From the NCBI GenBank assembly GCA_036897095.1, contig JAYMSP010001449.1, forward strand, positions 1 to 32,009: DNA of 32,009 nucleotides. Reading direction: 5' to 3'. The position numbers and the translations under genes were made by a program. Shown here one piece after another: positions 22,441 through 32,009 of this stretch (position 1 is the first letter of the stretch; each line of letters starts with the position of its first letter). The stretch is from Plantago elongata (taxonomy: Eukaryota > Streptophyta > Magnoliopsida > Lamiales > Plantaginaceae). Below the pieces are notes generated by a model. That model was not told the origin of the DNA, ran no database searches, and saw only the letters and a list, made by a program, of their open reading frames with translations.

Positions 22441-23951
22441 CATATATGCAACTAAAGGATAATTAGTCAGTGGCTATTGGCTAATGCAGCTTATACACAT
22501 ACATGAAAGGTTAATCTGGTACCAGAAAAGCATATTTCTTAGAAAAATCACAAAACTAAAGAACATAGATATTACCTCAGGTCCTCAGCTAACATATGAT
22601 TGGAATAGCCAGCTGATGGGTAAAAAAATTTAGGCTGTGCTCAAATAACTGAAAGAGCGTCGTCTCAGCTACCACAAACTACATTAAGAAGAGAATGAGT
22701 ACGTTAACCTGAAACACCTTCAACCAGCATTCTCGTGGGCCTTTTACTTTGTTCATCAGATTCTCCAGTATATATGAATGCATGTCCTCAGTAATCAGTA
22801 CAGTCCTGGTCTAATTAAAGAACACCTTGCGTCCTCTAAGGATCTCAATCAATGATGAATTCAGTGGCATATTGTTTTTTATACTCACCAAATTAATTGT
22901 ACAGTGTCTTAGTTCCTAGGGAAAAAAGAAAATTCCATGAAGATGACAATTGGCTGAATCTGAAAGATAAAAAATTCATCGAGACATCTCTGAACTTGCG
23001 AAGCATAAGACATGAGTCCTAAAAAATGATTATGACACCATCATTGCAAAGTTCACAGTTTGACACACCAGCACCATTATTACCTTTAGGACAATGAGAC
23101 CAATGTGTAAACAATACAGGCACATTTACAGCGTTCGATAGTAGTACAGGACCACCATGGAGCCTGAAACTTGGTAAATTTTTCAACACATTAAGTTAAT
23201 CTGTCTATAAACTCTTTACACTTTTGGGACTGCAATGCAACTGTACCTCATAACCAAGTCTGTGATTGTGGCGAATAAGTCATTCATATCCATCCATATG
23301 GTTGAAATGAGCAGAAAGACAAACAGAGTAAATCACAGAACTAGCAATTGTTAGTCATTGAATAAGGTACCAACTCCAATGAGTATTAAACTGAACCTGC
23401 TGATGAAATATCCAAACAACTACACTTACGTGTCACCGAGTTACAATGGCATTAGATTTAAAGTAGAATACTAGGATTCAAGTAGAGGCAAGTATGTTAT
23501 GAAGACAACATACTAGAATCCAAGTAGAGAAAGTAAGTTATGAAGACAGCAAACATAAACTGCTATTAGACAGATATTGCATTGCATAAAAAATTCAATA
23601 CATACTGATACTGGTGCCTATTTGATAGAAACAACCACAGGGGCTTATTGCCGGTCTGCTTCCACGAATCATAACAGTGGAATACATAGCCATAAGTTCC
23701 TATCTGCTCTCATGAGATCTAGGTCCTGTGAGATTCTGCTCATGTACTTCCAGGCTTGAGCTCAATAAAAAGAGCATGTGATACAGAACCATCAACCACA
23801 ATTGATGCTTATTTATCATCAAGTACATGGCATCAATGTGCATGCTAATAGGAGAACGTAGATTCTCTCTTAAAAGCACAAATAAAACCCTCAAGGTTCT
23901 TTTCTACACCTTAACAAACACCATAGGTAACTAAAGAAAAATGCTAACTCT
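22441..23951. other. Spacer with the 3' UTR of the serine acetyltransferase gene
   Basis: No intact gene is recognised. The N-terminal part of the decayed P450 could have lain at the lower end, but no matching piece was found. The part next to 23951 should hold the acetyltransferase 3' UTR. Confidence 0.35.
23468..23551. repeat. 42-bp direct duplication
   Basis: Two adjacent copies, 23468-23509 and 23510-23551, both begin ATACTAG and contain GTTATGAAGACA, with several mismatches. Confidence 0.75.
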
Positions 23952-25058
23952 CTATATAACATAATCAGACCACTCGGATATGTGCGACGTATGGTCCATC
24001 GTTAAACTAGGCATCTTATCCAACCTAACCGGATTCGCCTTCCCTCCAATCAACTTCGCAGGGTTCCCAACCGCAGTAGTTCGTGCAGGAACTCGCTTCA
24101 ACACCACCGAACCGGCACCAATCTTAGCTCCATCTTCAACCACAACATTCCCCAACACACAAGTCCCAGCTCCAATCAACACACCATCACCAATCTTCGG
24201 ATGCCTATCACCAGACTCCTTCCCTGTCCCACCCAATGTGACATTATGCAAAATGGACACATTATTCCCAATGATTGCAGTCTCACCAATAACCAACCCA
24301 GTGGCATGATCGAGCAAAATCCCCCTTCCAATCTTCGCCCCGGGATGAATATCGACAGCGAAAACCTCCGAAACTCTGTTCTGTATAGTCAATGCCAATA
24401 TCTTCCTCCCCTTAGACCACAAATGATGAGCTATCCTATGAGCCTGGCAAGCCAAGAAGCCTTTGAAATTAAGAAAACAGTGCACATAACTAATACAAGC
24501 AGGATCCCTCTCTTTGACAGCCCTCAAATCATCATGCACAGCAATCATAATCTCCCCATCCTTATTCAACAACACAGACAAGAAAAGATCATAAAGCGTA
24601 CAAACAGGCAAGCTGGGATTACTCAGTTTGAGAGAAAGGTAATTAGCCAAAGCAGCCTCCATGGAATCATGAGACAAAATGGAAGTAATATAATAAGTGG
24701 ACAAAATGGGCTCTTGGTCAACATCAGACCTGGCCTCATCCTTCATGGTGAGCCACAAATCAGCAACCCTTTGGGTAAAAATGTCATCTTTGTGAGCAAG
24801 ATTGGTTCTTTTACAGTAATCGACGTAATTCTTGTAGAGAACATCGTCGTGGATGGTGGGGTGAGAAGGGGGGGTTTCGGTGTGGACGCAGGTGGCCATG
24901 GTGAAAGGAGAGAGCTTTATGGGCTTGTTGAAAAAGGGGTGGTGGAGTAATGGGGATCGGAGGAAATTGGTGGACATGGAGAAGATGGGGGCAAGGAAAT
25001 GGGAAGAGTAGCAGCGGCTATATAGGAAAGGGGATGTGGATAAAGATGGAGCTTTCAT
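23952..25058 (-). CDS. SERAT2: Serine acetyltransferase, organelle type (SERAT2-like)
   Basis: A single exon encodes 368 residues. The enzyme transfers acetyl from acetyl-CoA to L-serine, giving O-acetylserine, the carbon skeleton for cysteine. Residues 1-53 are rich in Ser, Phe, Pro and Leu with few acids, like a plastid or mitochondrial presequence. The SATase N-terminal helical domain follows (about 95-230). The left-handed beta-helix has hexapeptide repeats from about 235 to 335, with D236 and H251 at the positions of the bacterial catalytic pair, and GGTGKESGDRHPKIGDG. The C-terminus, ISEWSDYVI, ends in the isoleucine that docks into O-acetylserine thiol-lyase in the cysteine synthase complex. 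Met54 begins MATC, where Arabidopsis cytosolic-type sequence starts and where the mature part of its mitochondrial form begins (from memory). Plastid versus mitochondrial targeting is undecided. Confidence 0.93.
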   Translation of the reverse strand: MKAPSLSTSPFLYSRCYSSHFLAPIFSMSTNFLRSPLLHHPFFNKPIKLSPFTMATCVHTETPPSHPTIHDDVLYKNYVDYCKRTNLAHKDDIFTQRVADLWLTMKDEARSDVDQEPILSTYYITSILSHDSMEAALANYLSLKLSNPSLPVCTLYDLFLSVLLNKDGEIMIAVHDDLRAVKERDPACISYVHCFLNFKGFLACQAHRIAHHLWSKGRKILALTIQNRVSEVFAVDIHPGAKIGRGILLDHATGLVIGETAIIGNNVSILHNVTLGGTGKESGDRHPKIGDGVLIGAGTCVLGNVVVEDGAKIGAGSVVLKRVPARTTAVGNPAKLIGGKANPVRLDKMPSLTMDHTSHISEWSDYVI

Positions 25059-25229
25059 GGAAGGAAGGGGATTAAATTACTTACTTCTTATTAATTGATT
25101 TGACTGGCACTGGCTGGAAAGATAAAAAAGAAAGAATACAAGGTGTCTTGTGTGTGTTGGTTGATTGGCCGGAAGAGGAGATGAGCGGCTATGTGTGTAG
25201 AGAGACTCTGTCTGTGGCAGAGGAGAAGA

Positions 25230-25250
25230 AGACATGTCCTTATCTTATAG
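25230..25250 (-). promoter_or_regulatory. Possible TATA box of the acetyltransferase gene
   Basis: On the minus strand CCCTATAAGATAAGG lies about 180 bases upstream of the first ATG. It contains a TATA-like core directly followed by GATAAGG, a GATA/I-box word common in plant light-regulated promoters. Its function is inferred from sequence only. Confidence 0.4.
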
Positions 25251-25549
25251 GGCGGCTATTCTGTTCAATGGTAAAAGTCAATTGGAAGGAATTTTCAAAA
25301 AAATTATACAATTTTAACCACATTTATTCATAGTTAGTATGATTAATATCCTGTCATCATTGGAGGTGTTTGTGTAAGAGTATATGAATAGACACACAAT
25401 CTCATTATAGCATTGATTTTTTCAATAATAAGTAGTTTAAGTGCAATCTAATGGAACCACACAAATTACAGACTATTAATGTACTTTCTCTACTAACAAG
25501 TTAAAGATAACATGAGAAATCTATTGAATTAAGATATCTTTGTTTTAGT

Positions 25550-26037
25550 TAGAGGTGATCATAAAATTTAAAATCTGAAAATTCGATCTAAAACTCCGAC
25601 AATCCGATTCAATTCGGTATGTCCGGATTGAATTATGAATTAGCATATTTGAGATCCAAAGATTTTCGAATTAATCAGATCCTATCCGTCGGATTTTTAG
25701 ATAATTCAATTTTTATCTGACATATTAAAAAAAAAAGTAAATACCCTTCTTCCAAAGTGAAAAACGTTGTTTGAAATAACAACTTATATCCAAACCTAGT
25801 AACAAAAATCCAAAACAAACCCTGATCATCCATTCATTCTTATTCATTTCAGTCAATTCTATTTATTTATTTTTGAGGTTTTGGAGGTTTTAGGAAAGTT
25901 GAGGAAGAAAGGATAATCTATTTTTATTATTTTTTTATACTTTCGGATTAATCCGAAAAAATTCGATCCGAGTTGATCCCAAGGTGCTCCGAACTTCAGA
26001 TCGGATTGGATCGGATTAATCCGAACGATCCCCCCTA
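25550..26037. mobile_element. hAT-type MITE with a perfect 8-bp target duplication
   Basis: The left end TAGAGGTGATC and the reverse complement of the right end TAGGGGGGATC are near-identical terminal repeats. GTTTTAGT lies directly outside both ends (25542-25549 and 26038-26045), a perfect 8-base duplication as made by hAT transposases. The 488-base interior is rich in TCGGATT and AATCCGA words in both orientations near the ends and has no coding frame. Confidence 0.88.
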
Positions 26038-26219
26038 GTTTTAGTACGAGACACTAAAGAATGTATGTACAATTGACTTGCCTTTTTTATCCCTAATATC
26101 ACATAAAAATATAAAAAAAGAAAAAGATAAATCACTTACTTGTAAGTCAGAATTTATAGTAACTATGCTATTATGGTCTAGATTGACGTTTTGAAGTTAT
26201 ATGGAATAAAGTGATGGAT

Positions 26220-26940
26220 CCTTATAAGACGTCCCAAAAACAAGATTCTGGACGTTCTTCCAACTCGCTTAAGGAACTTGAATCATCACTACTATCAAAT
26301 TAGCCGGGCAGAAATGTTACTTTGGGATAGTCCTTTGAAGGACACCCCCTCCGCTAGGGTCATAGGTCGAACACATTTAGAGCACCTTATTACCCTGGTT
26401 GGTAAAGGACTTTCCTAGCCCTTGAGACTCAAAGGTCGCAAGTGGAGGAAAGGAAATGTCTTACCAACTATAACACCATAGAATATTGTTCTCTCACAGT
26501 TCTTATAATTACTCTTATCTTGATCATATATATGGGCATGCATTCAATACCAACCACTATATCCCAACTCGAACGAGGCACCGCCAAATGCTTCGTTGAT
26601 TCATCATTCGACTAAAGGTAAGTCGGGTAAAAGACCCCCTCCATCTACTTGCAAGAACCTTAGCCCAAGACCCCCATGAGGGGCCCACATAAGACTACCT
26701 TAGTCTAGAGTCATGACGCTCTAATACCATAGACTTTTGCACTTGATCCGATTTTTATTATTATTAGTGAGAATAGTTTTCTCGTACCTACTTAAATAGA
26801 GGACTTTGAGTTATAATCAACTCTTAAAACAATCCCAATCCTTTCTTTGTTGCTCTATTCTTTATACATTCGATTAGATTAAATTGTACACACAGTGGTT
26901 CACTTGTCACCATATATTCAAATTAATAACATTTCAACCC
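26220..26940 (+). mobile_element. Possible LTR remnant
   Basis: The block is less AT-rich than its surroundings and has many CCCC/GGGG words, including a CCCCCATGAGGGG hairpin. A TATA-like TTAAATAGAGGA at about 26788 precedes a leader-like stretch (AACTCTTAAAACAATC). This resembles an LTR promoter region. No coding domain, paired LTR or duplication was found. Confidence 0.25.
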
Positions 26941-28276
26941 TCTCAATCATTCATCAACTTTAATAGGACTATCTATAAGCGGACTTGCAGTTTAATAATC
27001 CGTATCTAACCAACACTAAATAATTGGAAGGTAGCACGACAATATATGAGGAGCAAGATTATCCTCCTATCCACTTACTATTACACTATGTTACTATGTG
27101 GCGGACCTCCATCGTCAATATGTCTAGAGACAACATAAATAGTTTCTCAGCATAGAATATTCCTTTCCACTTGCTTAGATTCTCTCAATCTCTCCATTAT
27201 TTCATCTTTTTGTTGTCATTTTCTATCACAAAATGTGTACTACTATATTGCATTTACACGCTTCTTAATCATACGACCAAGATACATTGAACAAGGACGT
27301 ATTCTGGAAATCTTTCTTTGCTACAGACAGCATCAATAGTCCACTGCTGGCTTCTCCAACTTAATTTACAAAATTCACCCTACTCAAGAAAATTTTCCTG
27401 GGGAACCTGAATGGTTTCTGGACATGTGCAAATTTTGCCTTTTATCCGAGATCTTGTTCACCTTGCCTGGAAACGGGTACTCCAACTCTAACACTGAGAC
27501 TTTACCACTGTAAAAGATAATGCATCAAGATTAAACGAACCGAACCCTTGGACGTACGTAGAGTCTTTAGAGATTACATAAGTTTCATACTTCACTTGTT
27601 ATTTGCCAATAGATCCGCAACCTTATTTTGCTCTATGTACATAAAAGTCACATTCACCGCTTCAAATGAAAATACAGGTATTTTGTATGATTAAGCATTT
27701 CTGAGGCTAGTAAAATTCTTGATGTCATAGTTTAAGCATTTCTGAGGCTAGTGAAATTCTTCATGTTATAGTTTTGCACGTCTTAACCTTCACAGATGCA
27801 AATACAAACTTTTAATGTATTTTTTCGTTAATCCATTATTTGTGATTGATAAGCCGCAAGTCTAGCCTAGTACGTAAACTAATCCTAGCCCGACAAATTA
27901 ATCACCATCATCACTTGCTCTTTGCTCTCGTGTAGTTGTGTTAGTTTAATGTTTTGATGCGTCCTTATCAGTCAATTTATCAATTGATCCGAACCCAATT
28001 GATGAATAACCATTGCCATATCCAATGAACTACACAACAGTTATACAAGTAATGAATCTAAAAGCAGCTGCATAATTTCACAACAGTAGTACTGGCAAGG
28101 TGTCTTTTCTGGGTTACCAACACATAACTCTAAAGAAATAGACAGGACAATTTCAGAGCTATCTTATAACAGAATTTACCATCTGCTAGATCAGGATAAG
28201 TGGGTGTTCTCCAAATCACTTTTCTTAAAGCACCTTTAAATGATTAGTAGCACGATAGTACAGGAAGCATGACAAA
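26941..28276. other. Spacer downstream of SF3A2
   Basis: No supported gene is seen. It includes the 41-bp duplication listed separately, and the upper end should contain the SF3A2 3' UTR. Confidence 0.35.
27691..27772. repeat. 41-bp direct duplication
   Basis: Two adjacent copies, 27691-27731 and 27732-27772, differ at only three positions. Both begin TTAAGCATTTCTGAGGCTAG. Confidence 0.85.
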
Positions 28277-30470
28277 TCAACCCATGTTTGGAGGTGGAGG
28301 CGGCAGTAGATGCATCTGTTGGCCTGGAAATCCTTGTGGAGGAGGGGGCATATGAGGCCTATTACCCATTTGACCACCAGGAGTGAAATTTGCCATTGGA
28401 CCACTATTGCCGACTGGGGGAGGGGGTGGTGCAGGCAAGTTTCCACCTGGTGGCATTGGCCTTGGTCCACTAGGAGGTGGAGGTGGCGGCAGACCTTGTG
28501 GAGGGGGAGGGGGAGGAAGCCCATTGGCCGTAGGAGGAGCAGGCTGAGGCGGTTTGTTCAACTCTGGTGGCTTTGTCTTGAAATATAGTTGCAGAGTGAA
28601 CATCTTTGAGTCTGGATCCCAGTGTGAAAAGAATTTGGGAGTTGTTTTATCAATCTCTGTACTAGGAACCTAAAATTGAAAGAGAGAATGTTGTGAGAAA
28701 CCAATAGCTTGCAATTAATGAAACAAACCTTCTGCATAGAGTTGATCGTGAAAGAAGTAGTACCTTAAACGATATAATTTCATATGGTTCAGCCGCACAA
28801 AGGAGAAACTGATATTTTTTATCAACAGGCTCAATTCTCTGCATGAACCATTAACAAAAGATAGTGGCTTAATTTTGAGTACACGATTATTGATTGAACA
28901 TTGAAATACATAATTTTTGCATGAAGAAGCAGCTTCCAAAATGAAAGAAGATACCTGTTCAAAGGATGACATAAACCGATGCCTGGGCTTAGTATTGTCT
29001 TCAATTTCAGGATATTCAATCTGCAAAACAACCACATTGCTAGTAAGTAAACTGAAATAAAAAAATTATGCGCTCTATTTCCTAGTATATGTTGTTTAAA
29101 AAAAATTCAACAAACATTTACACCTTTGGTCATGTCACAGATTCAGTGCGCTGCGCTCTCTTTCAGTTTCTATATTTTTTTCTCATTTCTTTTCTTGTGT
29201 TAAGAAATGTTACACTTCAGGAGCAACAAAATGGACATGATCATACTTCAGGTCTCAATGAGTAATACTTAACTGCAATTCAATGACCTAGTAATTTCAA
29301 CATAAGTTGGTTTTTCAACTTTTGCATAATATGATCTAAGAAGAATTCATGTTCCTGCATAGGAAATTTTCCATCTGTACGTAATATCATAGATGTGAAC
29401 AGAAAAATGGACATGATCATACTTCAGGTATAAATTGGTAATACTTAAATTCAATGACCTAATTAACACTTTAACTTAGGAATTTCAACAGAAGTCGATG
29501 ATTTCAACTTTTGCATGATATGATCTAACAAGAATTCATGATTTAACATTAAAAAAAATCAAACTTTCAATCTGTACGTAATATTATACTTCACATGTAC
29601 CTGGAATAGCAATGACCTCTGTTTTGTTTCTGGGTCGTACTGTTTAGTCACCCGGTACCCAGGTCTCCCAATTTTAACTGCCAAGCAAGCAAACACATTT
29701 TCAAAAGGATGTCAGCAATTCGTATAAAAAAGTAAACAGCTTCAACTTTCAGCACTACTGTTTTTCTCTTAAAATTCCTGTGGGTGCAACACATGCATGG
29801 ACCACGTCCAGCTTGACATATCCCTTTGGTACTTCCCCAAACATATCCTAGAGTCTAACACTTTCCATGACAAGGGTACAGCCCAAACAATAAAGAGAGA
29901 ATATTCAAATATATGCACACAGTACACACACATAAGAGTATTGCCCCAGCGAATAAAGAGATACTAACAAATTTCGAAAGGAAAAATCTCAAATTATGAA
30001 ATCTAACACATCACAACATAAAACAACTCATTAATGCATGTAGAGCTGATTGTATTTAGAACATACCAGATTTCTTGAGATTGACTTTGCGCTTATGTGG
30101 CACAGGCTGAGCAGGAGCATCTTTGGCTTCACGAGCAGCTCGCTTAGCCAAATTAGTCTGATGACGTTTCCCCTGTGTGTGCGCCAAGTAATTTCCCTCG
30201 TTATTGTGCAAAGTCAAGCATAGCTTACACTCATAACTGCAATGGAGAAAATTGATTGCAATCAACTAACACAAAACAAAATTGGAAGTGGTGGGCAAGA
30301 TCTAGAGTTTTGCTTTACCTTCCAAGGTGATTACGCATGAAGTACGGATCTTTAGCCAAATCAATAGTTTCAAGGGCGAGCCTGCGGAGTCGCTCACGGC
30401 GGTCAATGGCCTCATTTTGTGCAGTGGCAGCACCACCACTTCCAGGCTTTGAACCCCACTCCCTGTCCAT
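28277..30470 (-). CDS. SF3A2: Splicing factor 3A subunit 2 (SF3A2/SF3a66/Prp11)
   Basis: Coding exons in transcript order are 30470-30319, 30236-30067, 29677-29601, 29020-28955, 28838-28764 and 28669-28277. All introns are GT-AG and the frame closes to 310 residues. The start MDREWGSKPGSGG is the conserved beginning of the family. A matrin/U1-type C2H2 zinc finger lies at about 54-80 (YECKLC, then LAHTQGKRH). The SF3A2 core follows, with KIGRPGYRVTKQYDPET, IEYPEIEDNTKPRHRFM, the YQFLLCAAEPYEIISFK block and FSHWDPDSKMFTLQLYFK. The C-terminal 90 or so residues are a proline-rich tail with repeated PPPPPP runs. SF3A2 is part of the SF3a complex of the U2 snRNP and helps fix it at the branch site in the nucleus. 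A GT-rich shadow frame runs opposite the proline tail and is not a gene. Confidence 0.94.
29231..29590. repeat. Diverged tandem duplication of about 176 bp in SF3A2 intron 3
   Basis: 29231-29392 and 29407-29590 share ATGGACATGATCATACTTCA, AATTCAATGACCTA, ATTTCAACA, CAACTTTTGCAT, AGAATTCATG and CTGTACGTAATAT in the same order. The second copy ends next to the intron's donor site at 29600. Confidence 0.8.
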
Positions 30471-30486
30471 CGTTGGTTATTCCGTA

Positions 30487-31513
30487 CTGAGATTAAATAC
30501 ATCACATTAGTTTATCGATAATAGGCAGTCACATAATTCAATGCTCCAAACATATTTTATTTAATCCCGGACTAGGAATGAATAACTGTATACAATTGAG
30601 AGGCTTGAGTGCAAAATTAGTAAGAATTACAAAAGCTTGTGTCAATAGCATACGGATACACTAAATAAATGAAAATTAGCATCACGAAATACACGTTGCA
30701 TGGAATAGATACAAGAGAAATACAGATACCCCTAGCTCCGCGGAGAAAGGGGCTCACTAAATTAGAAACTTTCTGACTGTGCAACACAACAAGTGGCTTA
30801 AACTCTTGATCTCTAACCTATTCATATGCAACGGAAAACCTAGACCATTATAAACATGAAATAGAGAAGACAGCAGAAAAATCTGGGTAAGAAAGGGGGT
30901 TTCAACTTTCAAGCAACAAACCCGGCATAAGAAAGTAACTACACAATATATGAATCCTAGGTGACAGAGTATTTAGCCCAAAATCAAACAACAAATTGGA
31001 CACAAACAAGTAACAACACAATACACGAAGCCTAGGTGAAAGCTTAGTTAGCCGAAAATCAGCAAACAAATTCTTGTCACCATTAATGAGCACCAAAATA
31101 CTTATCCAAACTCCTTACAACATCTCTTCTATAGCAGAACTGTTTCTTAAAATTGCATATATGCAAAACAACATATTACAGCTCAGAGCAGCTAGTAAAA
31201 TAATCTCTTCCAATAATCACTCAGGTTCCTCTATAAACCATTCACTGAGAGCAAAGGTAGCCCTAGAAACCAAAATCCATACCCGACTGCACTGCCTACT
31301 CCAATAAAAAGAGAAAAAATCACCTCAACTAGCCCTAAACTCAGCTTCGTGAGATTCAAATTTAGTGAAATCGAGAGAGAAACCAATCGCAGAAACAATT
31401 AGTCGATGAATAACATCACAAATTACTACTAGTTGTTTATAAACTAGAAACGATTAGGTAAATGGGGGGTGTTTATAAACGATTAAGTAAATGGGGGGAA
31501 AAGATCGCCATAC
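30487..31513 (-). other. Inferred 5' UTR intron of SF3A2
   Basis: On the minus strand a donor (AAAAAG, then GTATGG) lies at 31513 and an acceptor (ATCTCAG) ends at 30487, 16 bases upstream of the ATG. The interior has no coding character. The intron is inferred from splice-site fit; transcripts would confirm it. Confidence 0.5.
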
Positions 31514-31610
31514 CTTTTTCTCGACTGTTTCTCGGTGATGGAGACTGAGGGTTCAAAACCGAGACTAGCAGCTCTCTCCGATTGGATTGGGTGCCAGTGC
31601 CAATATATCA
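31514..31610 (-). promoter_or_regulatory. Inferred SF3A2 5' UTR exon and TATA-like promoter
   Basis: TGATATATTGG on the minus strand (about 31600-31610) is a weak TATA-like element, placing transcription start near 31570 and leaving a short leader exon that ends at 31514. Confidence 0.35.
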
Positions 31611-31768
31611 CCTGAGTCGTTCAAATTGAGCAGCACTTCCAGCCCAGTTCGGAATTCTCGAACCAGATCGAAGTTTACAAATTATTGTATAAGTCGCGAA
31701 CTAGACTAATATTAATTCGTCATGGTAGATTTATGTCCGTTCATGAGTGAAGAGTCCTGGACTCCTGG

Positions 31769-32009
31769 TAGGGGTGTAAATGAACAGAACGTTCGTGAAA
31801 AGTTCGTGAAAAAAATCGGTTAATGCTCGATTCGTGTTCGAGTTTGACCGAACCGAACAGTTCGCGAACATATTTGTTTAGATAACGAACCGAACACGAA
31901 CATATTTATTATTGTTCGGTAGTTCACGAACTGTTCGCGAACAAAATAAATATTTTATAAAATTACACTATATATTAATATTATATAACCAATAGTAATT
32001 ATATTTATA
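31769..32009. mobile_element. hAT-like MITE, cut by the window end
   Basis: It begins TAGGGGTGTAAATGAAC, a typical end for plant hAT-type non-autonomous elements and similar to the end of the element at 25550. The body is full of GTTCGTGAA/TTCGCGAAC words in both orientations. The other end and its target duplication lie outside the window. Confidence 0.65.

Noticed and set aside
24201..24950. 249-codon open frame on the plus strand
   Set aside because: It lies wholly antisense to the conserved serine acetyltransferase coding region and resembles no protein family; it is a shadow frame.
26300..26450. Possible tRNA-derived SINE on the minus strand (TTTGAGTCTCAAGG resembles a B box)
   Set aside because: No A box at the right distance, no poly-A or simple-repeat tail and no duplication could be seen.
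28225..28588. Short frames on both strands over the SF3A2 proline-rich tail
   Set aside because: They are artefacts of the repetitive CCN/GGN sequence that encodes polyproline in the true frame.

Overview
This window reads as nuclear DNA of a flowering plant, most likely a eudicot. It is AT-rich and has short GT-AG introns. The gene families are land-plant types (an mTERF9-like factor, a CCCH/LOTUS/RRM protein, a CYP71 P450 and an organelle-type serine acetyltransferase). The spacers are full of small plant-type DNA transposons and broken retroelements. No prokaryotic features, tRNA, rRNA or CRISPR array were seen. The species cannot be named from this sequence.

Layout. A GC-rich scrap (1-120) precedes an mTERF9-like gene (591-2628, +, five coding exons). 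A spacer with no recognised gene follows, ending in transposon pieces: a MITE fragment, a TIR element with a palindromic core, and a Stowaway-like MITE (about 5470-6930). A CCCH/LOTUS/RRM RNA-binding protein gene lies on the minus strand (8339-10757, seven coding exons plus an inferred 5' UTR intron). From 11.8 to 18.9 kb there is no intact gene. This stretch holds two more long-TIR elements with hairpin-rich cores, an LTR-like remnant, a MITE, a broken LINE-type RNase H and a diverged repeat pair. A two-exon CYP71 gene (19132-20917, -) sits next to a decayed CYP71 copy (about 21330-22440, -). An intronless serine acetyltransferase gene follows (23952-25058, -). After that come a hAT-type MITE with a perfect 8-bp target duplication (25550-26037) and an LTR-like stretch. 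The SF3A2 splicing-factor gene (28277-30470, -, six coding exons plus an inferred 5' UTR intron) is next. The window ends inside another hAT-like element.

The genes do not form a pathway or operon. They are independent genes: plastid gene expression (mTERF9), RNA binding (CCCH protein), specialised metabolism (CYP71), cysteine synthesis (SERAT) and pre-mRNA splicing (SF3A2). All exon borders were derived by hand from GT/AG sites, reading-frame continuity and remembered family sequence; none was confirmed with transcripts.

I did not find a convincing new biological system. The least explained signal is a set of three TIR-flanked elements (around 5830-6660, 12100-12990 and 16425-17480) whose cores are dense arrays of short hairpins. 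Other points worth a look are an in-frame 69-bp intron in the mTERF9 gene, alternative starts in the acetyltransferase gene, an alternative C-terminus in the CCCH gene, and tandem repeats inside introns.
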